From Pseudoalteromonas xiamenensis (lineage in GTDB: Bacteria; Pseudomonadota; Gammaproteobacteria; Enterobacterales; Alteromonadaceae), in the NCBI RefSeq assembly GCF_030994125.1, contig NZ_CP099917.1, positions 496,001-560,000 of the forward strand: a stretch of 64,000 bases of DNA, read 5' to 3'. The notes beneath the pieces are model-generated. The model saw only the letters and a list, made by a program, of their open reading frames with translations, was not told where the DNA came from and did no database searches. The translations under genes were made by a program, and so were the position numbers. Positions 55,299 through 64,000 of the stretch are shown here, one piece after another. Position 1 is the first letter of the stretch. Each line of letters starts with the position of its first letter.

Positions 55299-57146
55299 TT
55301 ATTCAATACCAAATGAGCTTGCGCCTAAATCAGCACTGCTCACGATGTTTCTGAATCCAGCAAATAACTCACGGCCTGTGCCATATGTCATGCCGGTTTG
55401 ACTTATTTCTAATTCTCGTTTTGCCAACTCTTCATCTGAAACATGAAGTTTTAATACACCTTTTGGTGCATCCAAGGTAATTAAGTCACCATCTCGTACT
55501 TTCGCGATAATGCCACCCTCGACCGCTTCAGGCGCTAAATGGATTGCCGCAGGTACTTTACCTGACGCACCAGACATACGTCCGTCAGTGACGATAGCCA
55601 CTTTAAAACCTTGGTCCTGAAGGGTCGCCATTACTGGCGTTAACTTGTGAAGCTCAGGCATCCCTTTCGCTTTAGGACCCTGCTCTTTAACTACAGCAAT
55701 AAAATCTTGATTCAGCTCACCAGCAGAAAAAGCTTGTTGCAACGCACTTTGTGAGCTGAACACTTTGGCTGGCGCACTGACGACCTGATGTTGTTCTGCG
55801 ACAGCAGATACTTTAATCACCGCTTTGCCTAAGTTGCCTGTTAGTAATTGCAGACCGCCTTGTTTGTTAAACGGATCGCTAACTGGGCGAAGTACTTCAG
55901 CATCTAGGGATGTTGCTGGACAATCAACCCACTCTACTTTGCAAGGTAATGTGCTGTCCGTCATGATAGTAAGATCTTGCTTAATGCGCGGTTCCTTCGT
56001 GTAAGCATCTAAGCTATCACTCACAATTGTTTTAACATCATTGTGCAGGAAACCAGCATCACGTAGCTCTCGCATTAAGAAACCCATTCCACCTGCAGCT
56101 TGGAAATGGTTTACGTCTGCAGAACCGTTTGGATAAATACGTGTTAACAACGGCACAACTTCAGATAAGTCAGCCATATCTTTCCAATTGATCTCTATAC
56201 CAGCCGCTTTCGCCATTGCCACCAAGTGAATTGCGTGGTTTGTTGAGCCACCTGTAGCTAATAAACCAACGAGTCCGTTTATCACCGTCTTTTCACTAAC
56301 GATATCGCCTAATGTATTGGCTGACTTAGAGTCAATAAGTTGCTGTAACATCGTCTCTACTGCATTGGCAGTTAAACCGTCGCGTAATTCCGTGTAAGGG
56401 TTGATAAACGAGCTACCCGGTAAATGAAGACCCATGATCTCCATCAACATTTGGTTTGAGTTTGCTGTGCCGTAGAAAGTGCAAGTGCCTGCGCTGTGGT
56501 AAGATGCACTTTCTGCCTCAAGTAATTCTTCTCGAGACACTAAACCTTGTGCGAACTTTTGACGAACACGTGCTTTTTCTTTATTTGGAATACCCGATTG
56601 CATCGGACCTGCTGGCAAGAAGAAAACAGGAAGATGACCGAAGCTTAATGAACCGATTAGCAATCCAGGGACAATCTTGTCACAGACTCCGAGACACAAA
56701 ACGCCATCAAACACGTCGTGAGATAGCGCAACTGCGGTAGACATTGCAATGACATCGCGTGAGAACAAAGACAATTCCATACCGTCGCGGCCTTGTGTCA
56801 CGCCATCACACATTGCAGGCACGCCACCTGCAACTTGCGCGGTTGCATCGTATTTTTCAGCAACTGCTTTTATTAAATCTGGGTAGTCTTTATATGGCAC
56901 GTGGGCAGAAAGCATATCGTTGTAAGAATTAATGATGGCAATATTGGGTTGCTCATCGGCTTTCAGCCGTGCTTTATCGCTGCTGCTACATGCAGCCATA
57001 ACGTGTGCTAGGTTGCCACATCCAATGCCAGCGCGAACTCGTGTTTGTTTCTTAGCATAAGCCATACGTTCTAGGTAGGCTTGGCGACTCGCCTTGCTGC
57101 GTTCAATGACACGTTCTGTGACTTCTTTAATCCGTGGATGCAACAT
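55299..57146 (-). CDS. edd: 6-phosphogluconate dehydratase
   Basis: Fe-S dehydratase turning 6-phosphogluconate into KDPG, the committed Entner-Doudoroff step. Seen: 615 residues (E. coli 603); IlvD/Edd signatures [36 protein letters not shown], the Cys ligands in [14 protein letters not shown] and [33 protein letters not shown], and C-terminal [23 protein letters not shown]. First gene of the operon, preceded by a terminator-like leader hairpin and two identical operators, so transcription is probably sugar-regulated. No zwf or pgl is in this window. Confidence 0.96.
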   Translation of the reverse strand: MLHPRIKEVTERVIERSKASRQAYLERMAYAKKQTRVRAGIGCGNLAHVMAACSSSDKARLKADEQPNIAIINSYNDMLSAHVPYKDYPDLIKAVAEKYDATAQVAGGVPAMCDGVTQGRDGMELSLFSRDVIAMSTAVALSHDVFDGVLCLGVCDKIVPGLLIGSLSFGHLPVFFLPAGPMQSGIPNKEKARVRQKFAQGLVSREELLEAESASYHSAGTCTFYGTANSNQMLMEIMGLHLPGSSFINPYTELRDGLTANAVETMLQQLIDSKSANTLGDIVSEKTVINGLVGLLATGGSTNHAIHLVAMAKAAGIEINWKDMADLSEVVPLLTRIYPNGSADVNHFQAAGGMGFLMRELRDAGFLHNDVKTIVSDSLDAYTKEPRIKQDLTIMTDSTLPCKVEWVDCPATSLDAEVLRPVSDPFNKQGGLQLLTGNLGKAVIKVSAVAEQHQVVSAPAKVFSSQSALQQAFSAGELNQDFIAVVKEQGPKAKGMPELHKLTPVMATLQDQGFKVAIVTDGRMSGASGKVPAAIHLAPEAVEGGIIAKVRDGDLITLDAPKGVLKLHVSDEELAKRELEISQTGMTYGTGRELFAGFRNIVSSADLGASSFGIE

Positions 57147-57173
57147 AATATGACTCTCTTCTTGAGATGAAAG

Positions 57174-57215
57174 GAAAAAGGCTCAGTAGGATTGATTCGC
57201 TCAACCATACTGAGC
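57174..57215 (-). terminator. Terminator-like hairpin in the edd leader
   Basis: On the minus strand GCTCAGTA/TACTGAGC outer arms and GGTTGA/TCAATC inner arms (one G-T pair, one mismatch between blocks, 5-base loop), followed by CTTTTTCCTTT. It lies 28-69 bp before the edd start and downstream of the operators, so it could end transcription early (attenuation or a short RNA). Confidence 0.6.
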
Positions 57216-57269
57216 AGCTTTGATTTACCCGTTCAAAGGTACGCTGTCAGGTTGTCTCTCACCCCAACC

Positions 57270-57283
57270 TGACACCGGTGTCA
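57270..57283 (-). promoter_or_regulatory. LacI-type operator, proximal copy
   Basis: Perfect 14-bp palindrome TGACACCGGTGTCA with a central CG typical of LacI-family sites. Centre is 33 bp from the second identical copy, about three helical turns. Confidence 0.75.
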
Positions 57284-57302
57284 CTTTATTAACGCATGAA
57301 CT

Positions 57303-57316
57303 TGACACCGGTGTCA
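57303..57316 (-). promoter_or_regulatory. LacI-type operator, distal copy
   Basis: The same palindrome TGACACCGGTGTCA. On the minus strand it overlaps a TTGACA hexamer that could be the edd -35 box, so occupancy should block the promoter. No LacI-family gene lies in the window. Confidence 0.75.
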
Positions 57317-57505
57317 ACCTTTCTCATAAAATTTAGACTACTTTTCACATTTGACCAAATAATGACCGTTAAATTTCATTTTTCTGTCTATGGATTTGAT
57401 TGAAACAGATCTCCTACATGGCGTAAGTTGCCCCTATTTACATCGAAACAGAACTCATGCATCCTTCCCATCGGTATTTGCGCTTTTCTAACTATCGGAG
57501 ATAAC

Positions 57506-59491
57506 TTGCGTTTTCATATAAACGAGCGTTTGGTCGACGTAAAAACTGGTGAGATTTTTTATGGTGATTCGCGGACAATCTTAGAACCTAAAGTCCGAAA
57601 TGTCTTGACTGCTCTAGTCAATGCAGAGGGTTCTGTTTTAACTTACCAAGATCTGATTGAGATCGTTTGGGCAGATACCGTGGTTGAACCCAATGCGCTT
57701 CAACGCTGTGTTACGCATTTAAGAAAAGCACTCGGCGATGACGGCAAGACGATTATCGAGACGTTTCCGAAATTAGGCTATCGACTGAATCCAACACGTT
57801 TATCCTCTGCGCCAAGGCAATATACTCGAGTTGCCATTACGATTAGCGTAATACTTGTAATTGCGGTTGCTTTTTTTATCGGCACAACATTCGAAAAGCA
57901 CACCTCCCCACTTTCTGTTGAAGCAATCGAATCACTGACCTTTGAGAGCCTATATCAACGGGGAGCGAGTTTGGACCAAAATTCACTTATTTATATTGAA
58001 CAAAACAATGATACACATCACCTAGTTTTGAAAAATATCGATACCCAGAAAAAACGAATTTTGTATTCATCTCACCAATTTTATGGTGGAACCTCTTTGA
58101 ATGCAGAAGGTAGCTTAATACTCTTTTCAGAGGTTCAATTCGTCAACAAGGTCAAATGTGCTCAAGTAAGAATATATTCCCTTCACAACCATAAATCTCG
58201 CGTTGTCGTCCCGTGTACGAACAACTTTAACCATGGCGCGAAATGGCTCAATAACGACCAATTTATTTATCTTAAAACCAGCAAATCCGAACAAAATTCC
58301 ATTTTTGCGTATGATTTTTCGACGCAAAAATCAGTTCAAATTGACCTAACACACCAAGCTCATCTTGACCAAATCAACAACCTAAACGTCTCGAACGGCC
58401 AAATTCTGCTGGGCGGAACCGATAACCAAGGCCAAACGGGAATTTGGTTAGGCCGTCTTGAAAACATATCATTCGTAATGACGACCTTTTATCCTTCTCC
58501 CTATGCTCAATCAGCCGCTTCCAATGCTGTTATAAACCGCAAAGGCATGGTATTTCAAACTCATGAGCATAAACTTTTCCGCTACATTAACGCTGAAAAT
58601 AACGCACAAAACGTCGTAATTCCCAGAATGGAAAAGTTGGACCTTATCGCAGCGTTAGATAACAACACATTCTTAGCTCAGGCCAGTATCAATCCTTGGC
58701 AAATCAACGAACGGCAATGGAATACAGAGCAATACTTCGACAAGCAACTCTTCTCAACGCCGTATTCTCAAACTATGGGGCAATACAGTCCTAACGACGA
58801 TAGCATTGCCTTTATTTCCACGCGTTCGGGACAACATCAAATTTGGCTCAGCAGGAATGGCGAACTCAGGCAACTCACTAGTAAACAACCTGTGTCCAGT
58901 TTTTTATGGCAAGCAGATGGTAAAGGTCTTTGGTTTATATCGAATAAAAATCTCTATGAATTTGATCTGAGTACGTACAAAATAAGAAATATAACCAGCC
59001 CTGCGGTAGATACCTTGATGCAGCATAGCGCGAAGGGCTGGTTGTTAATGAGACATGCCGAAACCTATGAACCAATCCAATTAGCGCTAGACTCTTTCGC
59101 TACAAAACCCTTAATAAACGCTAAAGTTGGGTGGGCGCAATTGACTGAACGTAATCAACTCATTTTCAATCCAAAAGGGATCGGGAAACTAATGGTTTCA
59201 TCGCTTGATAAACCTAGTAGCCCACCCACTGAATTATTTTCAGATATCACCATACAATCTAGATATTACTTACGTAGCGAGCATCTCTATACTCAAGACA
59301 AAGCTGCTCGCATTTGGGCGATAAATACCGAGAATTTCAGTCGCGAAAAAATAGCAACGTTCGACGAAAATGCGCTTTTTGCCACAGACGTGAAAACTGC
59401 TCCACTTAAAATGCTGTCTGATAACTACGCTCCCAAGCGTTCGGACATAGTAAAATTGGTCATCAAAGACGTTCAAGATGGCGTTGAATAA
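57506..59491 (+). CDS. CadC/ToxR-type membrane regulator with a TolB-like sensor region
   Basis: One-component regulator of 661 residues. Seen: N-terminal OmpR/PhoB-type winged helix (about 1-105: FHINERLVDVKTGEIFYGD...LEPKVRNVLTALVNAEGSVLTYQDLIEIVW...NALQRCVTHLRKALGDDGKTIIETFPKLGYRL), one membrane helix (about 118-137, VAITISVILVIAVAFFIGT), and a periplasmic part with repeated beta-propeller (TolB/WD40-like) strands such as YSPNDDSIAFISTRSGQHQIWL. The TTG at 57506 is preferred over a TTG at 57428 because GGAG lies 5 bases before it and the family N-terminus begins there. It is divergent from edd, and its 3' end overlaps the convergent hydrolase by 29 bp. Confidence 0.85.
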   Translation: MRFHINERLVDVKTGEIFYGDSRTILEPKVRNVLTALVNAEGSVLTYQDLIEIVWADTVVEPNALQRCVTHLRKALGDDGKTIIETFPKLGYRLNPTRLSSAPRQYTRVAITISVILVIAVAFFIGTTFEKHTSPLSVEAIESLTFESLYQRGASLDQNSLIYIEQNNDTHHLVLKNIDTQKKRILYSSHQFYGGTSLNAEGSLILFSEVQFVNKVKCAQVRIYSLHNHKSRVVVPCTNNFNHGAKWLNNDQFIYLKTSKSEQNSIFAYDFSTQKSVQIDLTHQAHLDQINNLNVSNGQILLGGTDNQGQTGIWLGRLENISFVMTTFYPSPYAQSAASNAVINRKGMVFQTHEHKLFRYINAENNAQNVVIPRMEKLDLIAALDNNTFLAQASINPWQINERQWNTEQYFDKQLFSTPYSQTMGQYSPNDDSIAFISTRSGQHQIWLSRNGELRQLTSKQPVSSFLWQADGKGLWFISNKNLYEFDLSTYKIRNITSPAVDTLMQHSAKGWLLMRHAETYEPIQLALDSFATKPLINAKVGWAQLTERNQLIFNPKGIGKLMVSSLDKPSSPPTELFSDITIQSRYYLRSEHLYTQDKAARIWAINTENFSREKIATFDENALFATDVKTAPLKMLSDNYAPKRSDIVKLVIKDVQDGVE

Positions 59492-60551
59492 ACTCCACCG
59501 CTTCGGTGTTATTTTGCGCTTGCGCGAGTTTTAAAGCGCTGGAAAATACCTCTTTTGCCAGGTCAACCAGATCGTTTTCAAGTAATGCTTGCCCATGTCT
59601 AACTTGAATCAAAACGTTATTTTCATCCCGTGCCTTCATATACTCATAAACTTGGTTTGCGTTGGTTATTTGCTTATGGTTGAAATAGTAACCTGCCAAT
59701 CCCATTAAGTTATCCGTATCCGATATTTGAAAACCAAAACGTTTATGTAACATTTTATGATATTCGAGCACGCTCCTAAGTCCTTCTCGAGCAAATGGTT
59801 CAAAGTTGTTAATTTCGCGTACTTCAAAAAGCATTTTAACGCCTTGTTCAAAGCCAATGAGGCTTGTTGACAAGTAATTTTGCTGACTCAAATCAGCAAA
59901 ATGAGCATTTGAAACATGAGTAAATGATGCCTTTAATTGTTCATAACTCGCTGCGTCGTCGCTAAACCCACTTTTACTTACGTATAAGTAACGCTCACCC
60001 AAATTTGCTGTTAACTTCGCGATTAACTCCTCCAACCATGCATTGTTTTTTAGTCCAAATGCGGGACTCGATACTATCGTTGCCTGAAAGATCGTTGGAA
60101 ATTCTGCGAAGTAGCCCAGTGCAGTGACACCTGAGGTTGAGAACCCTTCTATCAAAGTAAAAGGCGCTAGACGAAACTGGGTCTTTAAATGAGGCAATAT
60201 TTCCTCAACAACAACTTTTTTTGCAATCGCATCGGAAGTGTTTAGTTGTGGTAGCTGAACAAGTATCACCTCTGGCATAGGACCAAAACTGACATGACTT
60301 AACCAGTCCACTTGGGCAATGACAGAATTTATCTGACTTTCACCTGCAAGAGTTAACAATAACGGATAGTGACGTGTCGGCTTATCATGGTAACTGTTGG
60401 GTAGCACCATTTTTAATCTCAGTGGCGATGCCATTTGCTTCGACTGAATTTGATGGTAGGTCACTTTAGGGCCTATGGAGGGTTCAAGTGCTTCCACGCG
60501 AATGAAGCAATTTAACAGCAGAGCAAGTAACATCAGGGTACGAATAGACAT
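59463..60551 (-). CDS. Secreted alpha/beta hydrolase (esterase/Fes-like, COG2819 type)
   Basis: Exported 362-residue protein. Seen: signal peptide (MSIRTLMLLALLLNCFIRVEA), esterase D/enterochelin-esterase-like domain with KMVLPNSYHDKPTRHYPLLLTLAGE and the nucleophile elbow IEGFSTSGVTAL (GxSxxG, Ser about 142), and a C-terminal TPR-like tail (about 280-362: AGYYFNHKQITNANQVYEYMKARDENNVLIQVRHGQALLENDL). Substrate unknown: lipid, siderophore or aryl ester. It converges with the CadC-type regulator gene with overlapping ends, so the pair could be functionally linked, but convergence alone is weak evidence. Confidence 0.8.
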   Translation of the reverse strand: MSIRTLMLLALLLNCFIRVEALEPSIGPKVTYHQIQSKQMASPLRLKMVLPNSYHDKPTRHYPLLLTLAGESQINSVIAQVDWLSHVSFGPMPEVILVQLPQLNTSDAIAKKVVVEEILPHLKTQFRLAPFTLIEGFSTSGVTALGYFAEFPTIFQATIVSSPAFGLKNNAWLEELIAKLTANLGERYLYVSKSGFSDDAASYEQLKASFTHVSNAHFADLSQQNYLSTSLIGFEQGVKMLFEVREINNFEPFAREGLRSVLEYHKMLHKRFGFQISDTDNLMGLAGYYFNHKQITNANQVYEYMKARDENNVLIQVRHGQALLENDLVDLAKEVFSSALKLAQAQNNTEAVEFIQRHLERL

Positions 60552-60751
60552 AATTATCCTTTATGTGTTTTAGTTAAGTTGAGTTATTACACCGCAATCC
60601 CATCTTAAACTCCTTCAGACATCATTTTGATCTGTTGATGAATACCTGATTTGCTAATAGTAATTTTACTTAAACGCCTTTTTTATCGAGACAACGTGAA
60701 AACAGACAGTTCATCGTCAAAGACAACCGTAATACAAGCAGCACAGTGTTA

Positions 60752-60782
60752 AAAACAAAAAACCCAGCTAAGGCTGGGTTTT
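60752..60782 (-). terminator. Rho-independent terminator of ffh
   Basis: On the minus strand AAAACCCAGC/GCTGGGTTTT stem with a 4-base loop, followed by a run of T (plus 60757-60762). Strong and nearly symmetric. The remaining bases up to 60552 hold no gene. Confidence 0.9.
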
Positions 60783-60799
60783 ATAGAATGAAGTAGAAA

Positions 60800-62179
60800 T
60801 TAAAATTTAGGGCCACCACCACCAAACATACCAGGAGGCATCATACCTTTCATATTGCGCATCATTTTCATCATGCCGCCTTTCCCTTTCATTTTCTTCA
60901 TCATTTTTTGCATCTGCATAAATTGCTTCAGCAACTTATTGATTTCTTGAACTTGAGTGCCTGAGCCCGCAGCAATACGTTTTTTGCGTGAGCCTTTGAT
61001 TAAATCAGGCTTTTTGCGCTCAAGCGGTGTCATCGAGTTAATGATTGCTTCCATTTGATTGAACGCTTTATCACCAACTTGGCCTTTCACTGCATCTGGT
61101 AAATTGTTCATGCCTGGCAATTTCTCAAGCAATGACATCATACCACCCATGTTCTTCATTTGGCGTAGCTGCTCTGCAAAGTCTTCAAGCGTAAAGTCAT
61201 CGCCTTTCATGACTTTCTCTGCCACTTTAGCCGCTTTATCCTTGTCCACCTTCATTTGAACTTCTTCGATAAGCGATAACACATCGCCCATGCCCAAAAT
61301 TCGTGAAGCTACGCGGTCTGGGTGGAAAGGTTCAAGTGCGTCAGTACGTTCACCGACACCGATAAATTTGATCGGTTTGCCTGTGATATGACGAATAGAC
61401 AGCGCAGCACCACCGCGCGCATCACCATCGGTCTTAGTTAGAATTACGCCTGTGAGTGGTAAAGCATCATCAAACGCTTTTGCTGTATTTGCCGCATCTT
61501 GACCTGTCATGGAGTCAACCACAAACAATGTTTCAATAGGCTTAATAGCGGCATGTAAATCTTTGATCTCGTCCATCATGTCAGCGTCGACGTGTAAACG
61601 ACCTGCAGTATCTACTATCACTACATCAAAGAATTTACGCTTAGCATGATCAATAGCACCTTTCGCAATATCAACTGGCTTTTGCGAAATATCACTTGGG
61701 AAAAACTCCACACCGACATCCGATGCAAGCGTTTCAAGCTGTTTGATTGCCGCTGGACGGTATACGTCCGCAGATACCACTAAAACTGATTTTTTGTGTC
61801 TTTCTTTTAAAAATTTCGCAAGTTTACCAACGCTTGTGGTTTTACCCGCACCTTGTAGACCGGCCATCATTAACACAGCAGGTGGCTGTGTGCTCAAGTT
61901 TAGTTCTTCGTTTGATTCACCCATTGCCTTTTCAAGCTCGTCACGAACGATTTTGATAAAGACCTGACCTGGACTCAAACTTTTTGTTACTTCAACGCCG
62001 ACGGCTCGTTCTTTTACTTGTTTTACGAATTCACGAACAACGGGTAATGCAACATCCGCTTCCAACAACGCCATACGTACTTCACGCAGCGTGTCTTTGA
62101 TGTTGTCCTCAGTCAAACGGCCCCTGCCGCTGATGTTTTTGAGAGTCTTACCTAATCGTTCTTGAAGATTTTCAAACAT
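60800..62179 (-). CDS. ffh: Signal recognition particle protein Ffh
   Basis: GTPase of the signal recognition particle that targets membrane proteins with 4.5S RNA and FtsY. Seen: 459 residues (E. coli 453); N domain 1-85; G domain with GLQGAGKTTSVGKLAKFL (G1, about 107-124), VSADVYRPAAIKQL, VDTAGRLHVD, and TKTDGDARGGAALS; then the methionine-rich M domain (about 300-459) ending in MKKMKGKGGMMKMMRN and PPGMFGGGGPKF, which binds signal peptides and RNA. Starts divergently from the ypjD-like gene, as in E. coli. Confidence 0.97.
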   Translation of the reverse strand: MFENLQERLGKTLKNISGRGRLTEDNIKDTLREVRMALLEADVALPVVREFVKQVKERAVGVEVTKSLSPGQVFIKIVRDELEKAMGESNEELNLSTQPPAVLMMAGLQGAGKTTSVGKLAKFLKERHKKSVLVVSADVYRPAAIKQLETLASDVGVEFFPSDISQKPVDIAKGAIDHAKRKFFDVVIVDTAGRLHVDADMMDEIKDLHAAIKPIETLFVVDSMTGQDAANTAKAFDDALPLTGVILTKTDGDARGGAALSIRHITGKPIKFIGVGERTDALEPFHPDRVASRILGMGDVLSLIEEVQMKVDKDKAAKVAEKVMKGDDFTLEDFAEQLRQMKNMGGMMSLLEKLPGMNNLPDAVKGQVGDKAFNQMEAIINSMTPLERKKPDLIKGSRKKRIAAGSGTQVQEINKLLKQFMQMQKMMKKMKGKGGMMKMMRNMKGMMPPGMFGGGGPKF

Positions 62180-62343
62180 GCAAAAGTTCCAAATATTCGT
62201 TAATGGCCGCGATTATACTGATATGGTGGCGGATAATACAGTATCAATGTTTGGATAAGTTTCTTTTTATTAGCCCTAGGCTTTTTTGTGTGCTTAAAAT
62301 ACAATAGCCTGAAAAGGAAACTTCAAAAAAGCGATTCAGTCAC

Positions 62344-63150
62344 ATGCTTGTTATAAGCCTCTCTATCCTTGCCAGTATTTTTTACGCTTTCGCGACGGGT
62401 CACGTCCTATCGCGCCTTTTTGATAAACAAGGCCCAAGTCAAAAAAAGACATTGCTACTAAGCACCGCGGCTATCTTAGTTCACATGTTGGTTCTGGTGA
62501 ATTCCGTTTTTACAACTAACGGACAAGATTTAAGTACCGTTAATGTCGCAATGCTGACCTGTTGGTTAATTGTCGTCTCCGTGACAGCCGTCTCATTAAA
62601 GTTTCCAGCAACACTATTGCTGCCCGTCGTTTATGGCTTCGCCGCTATCTTACTGATTGCAAGCTTGTTTATCCCGCATCACATTATTATGCATGGCATC
62701 AATATCGATGTTGGACTGGTCACTCACATTTCACTGAGCTTATTGGCTTATTGCGTGCTAATTATTGCAACTCTCTATGCCGTGCAGTTTTACTTTATTG
62801 ATAAGCGCCTCAAAAACCGAGATATTGCAATTGTACAAAGCCATCTTCCACCGTTAATGCAAGTTGAAAGACAGCTTTATCAATTGCTTACGATTGGAAC
62901 TGTGTTGTTAACCCTCGCTCTGGCGGCAGGATTTGTCTTCTTGGATGGTATGTTTGCGCGAGAGTTTATCCATAAAACAGTGCTTTCGTTGGTTGCTTGG
63001 GCGATTTTCTCAACCGTTACTTTTGGACACCATTTCCTTGGCTGGCGCGGTAAAGCGGTGGTCATTACCATCATGATTGCGTCAGGAATTGTCACACTTG
63101 CCTACTTTGGCAGCAGATTCATTCAAGAAGTGATTTTATTGAAGTTTTAG
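62344..63150 (+). CDS. ypjD: YpjD-like inner-membrane protein of the CcsA cytochrome c assembly family
   Basis: 268-residue protein with eight or so membrane helices. The C-terminal half has IDVGLVTHISLSLLAYCVLIIATLYAVQFYFIDKRLKNRD and SLVAWAIFSTVTFGHHFLGWRGK, the CcsA/CcmC-type haem-handling shape, but without the tryptophan-rich WWD motif, as in E. coli YpjD. Position between ffh and corB matches E. coli ffh-ypjD-yfjD, which is the main basis for the symbol. Exact role unknown; cytochrome assembly is family-level inference. Confidence 0.85.
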   Translation: MLVISLSILASIFYAFATGHVLSRLFDKQGPSQKKTLLLSTAAILVHMLVLVNSVFTTNGQDLSTVNVAMLTCWLIVVSVTAVSLKFPATLLLPVVYGFAAILLIASLFIPHHIIMHGINIDVGLVTHISLSLLAYCVLIIATLYAVQFYFIDKRLKNRDIAIVQSHLPPLMQVERQLYQLLTIGTVLLTLALAAGFVFLDGMFAREFIHKTVLSLVAWAIFSTVTFGHHFLGWRGKAVVITIMIASGIVTLAYFGSRFIQEVILLKF

Positions 63151-63222
63151 GGCCTGTTTGACTTGACACTGATGTCTCGTTAACGCTTAATAACCGTTCT
63201 TTAGTAAAAAAGGGATCCTCTT

Positions 63223-64000
63223 TTGGACGACATATCGACGAGCGCCTTATTTATAATCCTTGGCGTTTTGATCTTGATTTCAGGTTATTTCTCCGGCTCA
63301 GAAACCGGCATAATGTCAATTAACCGTTATCGACTAAAACATTTGGTGAAAGAAAACAACAAAGCAGCAAAGCGCGTTGATCAACTTCTAAACCGTCCTG
63401 ACAGACTCATCGGTCTGATCCTTATAGGCAACAACCTTGTTAATATTGGAGCGTCGGCCGTTGCTACCGTTATTGGTATGCGATTAATGGGCGATGCGGG
63501 TATCGTTGTTGCTACTTTCGCTCTTACTCTAGTTATTCTAATTTTCTCGGAAGTAACCCCTAAAACATTAGCGGCACTCTACCCTGAAAAGGTGGCGTTT
63601 CCAAGTTCCGTGGTCCTTGCGATCTTACTGAAAATATTATTCCCATTTGTTGTTGCGGTAAGCTGGATTACAAACGGAATGTTACGTTTGTTCGGTATCA
63701 CCCCAGAACAAATTGAAGAGCACAGCCTAAGTAAAGAAGAATTAAAAACGGTGGTTTCGGAATCTAGCGCGTTGTTCCCTACTCACCATCAAGACATGCT
63801 AACTTCTATCCTTGACCTTGAACAAATGAAAGTTGAAGACGTCATGGTGCCGCGCAATGAGATCATCGCTATTGACATTAACGATGACTGGAAAGACATT
63901 TCAAAACAGCTAATGCATGCTCAACACACGCGCATTCTTCTATATCGTGATCAAATTGATGATGCCGTTGGTTTTATCCACGCACGCGATGCATTCAGAC
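63223..64000 (+). CDS. corB: CorB/YfjD (HlyC/CorC family) membrane protein, truncated by the window end
   Basis: First 259 residues of a CNNM/CorC-type transporter-like protein linked to Mg/Co efflux. Seen: LISGYFSGSETGIMSINRYRLKHLV (DUF21 domain signature SGSETG), LIGLILIGNNLVNIGASAVATVIG, ILIFSEVTPKTLAALYPEKVAF, and the start of the CBS pair (MKVEDVMVPRNEIIAIDI...). The start is TTG at 63223 with AAGGGA about 8 bases upstream; the aligned N-terminus (DDISTSALFIIL) matches E. coli YfjD, which begins similarly. It is 72 bp after ypjD and probably cotranscribed. Confidence 0.92.
   Translation, partial: MDDISTSALFIILGVLILISGYFSGSETGIMSINRYRLKHLVKENNKAAKRVDQLLNRPDRLIGLILIGNNLVNIGASAVATVIGMRLMGDAGIVVATFALTLVILIFSEVTPKTLAALYPEKVAFPSSVVLAILLKILFPFVVAVSWITNGMLRLFGITPEQIEEHSLSKEELKTVVSESSALFPTHHQDMLTSILDLEQMKVEDVMVPRNEIIAIDINDDWKDISKQLMHAQHTRILLYRDQIDDAVGFIHARDAFR

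Noticed and set aside
57270..57316. HexR binding sites upstream of edd
   Set aside because: The palindromes have a CG-centred LacI-like form rather than the A/T-rich TGTAATTAAATTACA-type HexR motif.

Overview
The window looks like a chromosomal segment of a marine gammaproteobacterium close to the Alteromonadales (Pseudoalteromonas/Shewanella/Alteromonas-like). The evidence is the enterobacterial-type gene blocks (uvrY-uvrC-pgsA-tRNA Gly/Cys/Leu; dapB-carA-carB-greA; ffh-ypjD-corB), a moderately low G+C impression, several sodium-linked transporters (SNF family, NhaD, NhaC, DAACS family) and secreted enzymes suited to marine polysaccharide and organophosphate use. The genus cannot be fixed from sequence reading alone. 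No insertion sequence, integrase, prophage or CRISPR array was seen.

Layout. 0-5 kb: tail of an unidentified gene, an SNF transporter, lysC under a lysine riboswitch with a readable translation-control platform, and an nhaD antiporter broken by a one-base homopolymer frameshift. 5-9.6 kb: a three-gene MksF-MksE-MksB condensin operon; the SMC-like mksB is also split by one base, exactly at an in-frame A AAA AAG heptamer. 9.7-17 kb: a DUF4136-type lipoprotein, an RND adaptor/permease pair, a Tsx/OmpK-type channel and NhaC. 17.3-23.3 kb: dapB, carA-carB (terminator-like hairpin in the carA leader) and greA. 23.3-27.8 kb: a 1,487-residue secreted protein joining a GH16 glucanase, binding modules, thrombospondin-3 linkers and a di-haem cytochrome domain. 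28-33.6 kb: a TetR regulator, its apparent operators (TGACGnnnCGTCA) and an envelope operon of MMPL/RND permease, LolA-like protein and outer-membrane barrel.

33.7-42.8 kb: a PAS protein, a PhoD-type phosphatase carrying three fibronectin-II/kringle-like modules, a DUF1289 protein, a seven-gene tRNA array, then pgsA, uvrC, uvrY and a DAACS symporter. 43-53.4 kb: a CBM9-like/DUF5916 surface protein, cysK, a lipoprotein, fadE, an M2 metallopeptidase lipoprotein, a GGDEF-EAL protein and a YdcH protein. 53.6-57.3 kb: an Entner-Doudoroff operon edd-eda-gap behind two perfect LacI-like operators and a leader terminator hairpin. 57.5-64 kb: a CadC/ToxR-type membrane regulator, a convergent overlapping alpha/beta hydrolase, ffh, a ypjD-like gene and the start of corB.

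The most unusual items are the GH16/di-haem fusion, the TetR-MMPL-LolA-barrel system with its operators, the phosphatase with FN2-like modules, the mksB slippery site and the lysC riboswitch platform. All functions are inferred from motif recognition; no database search was run.
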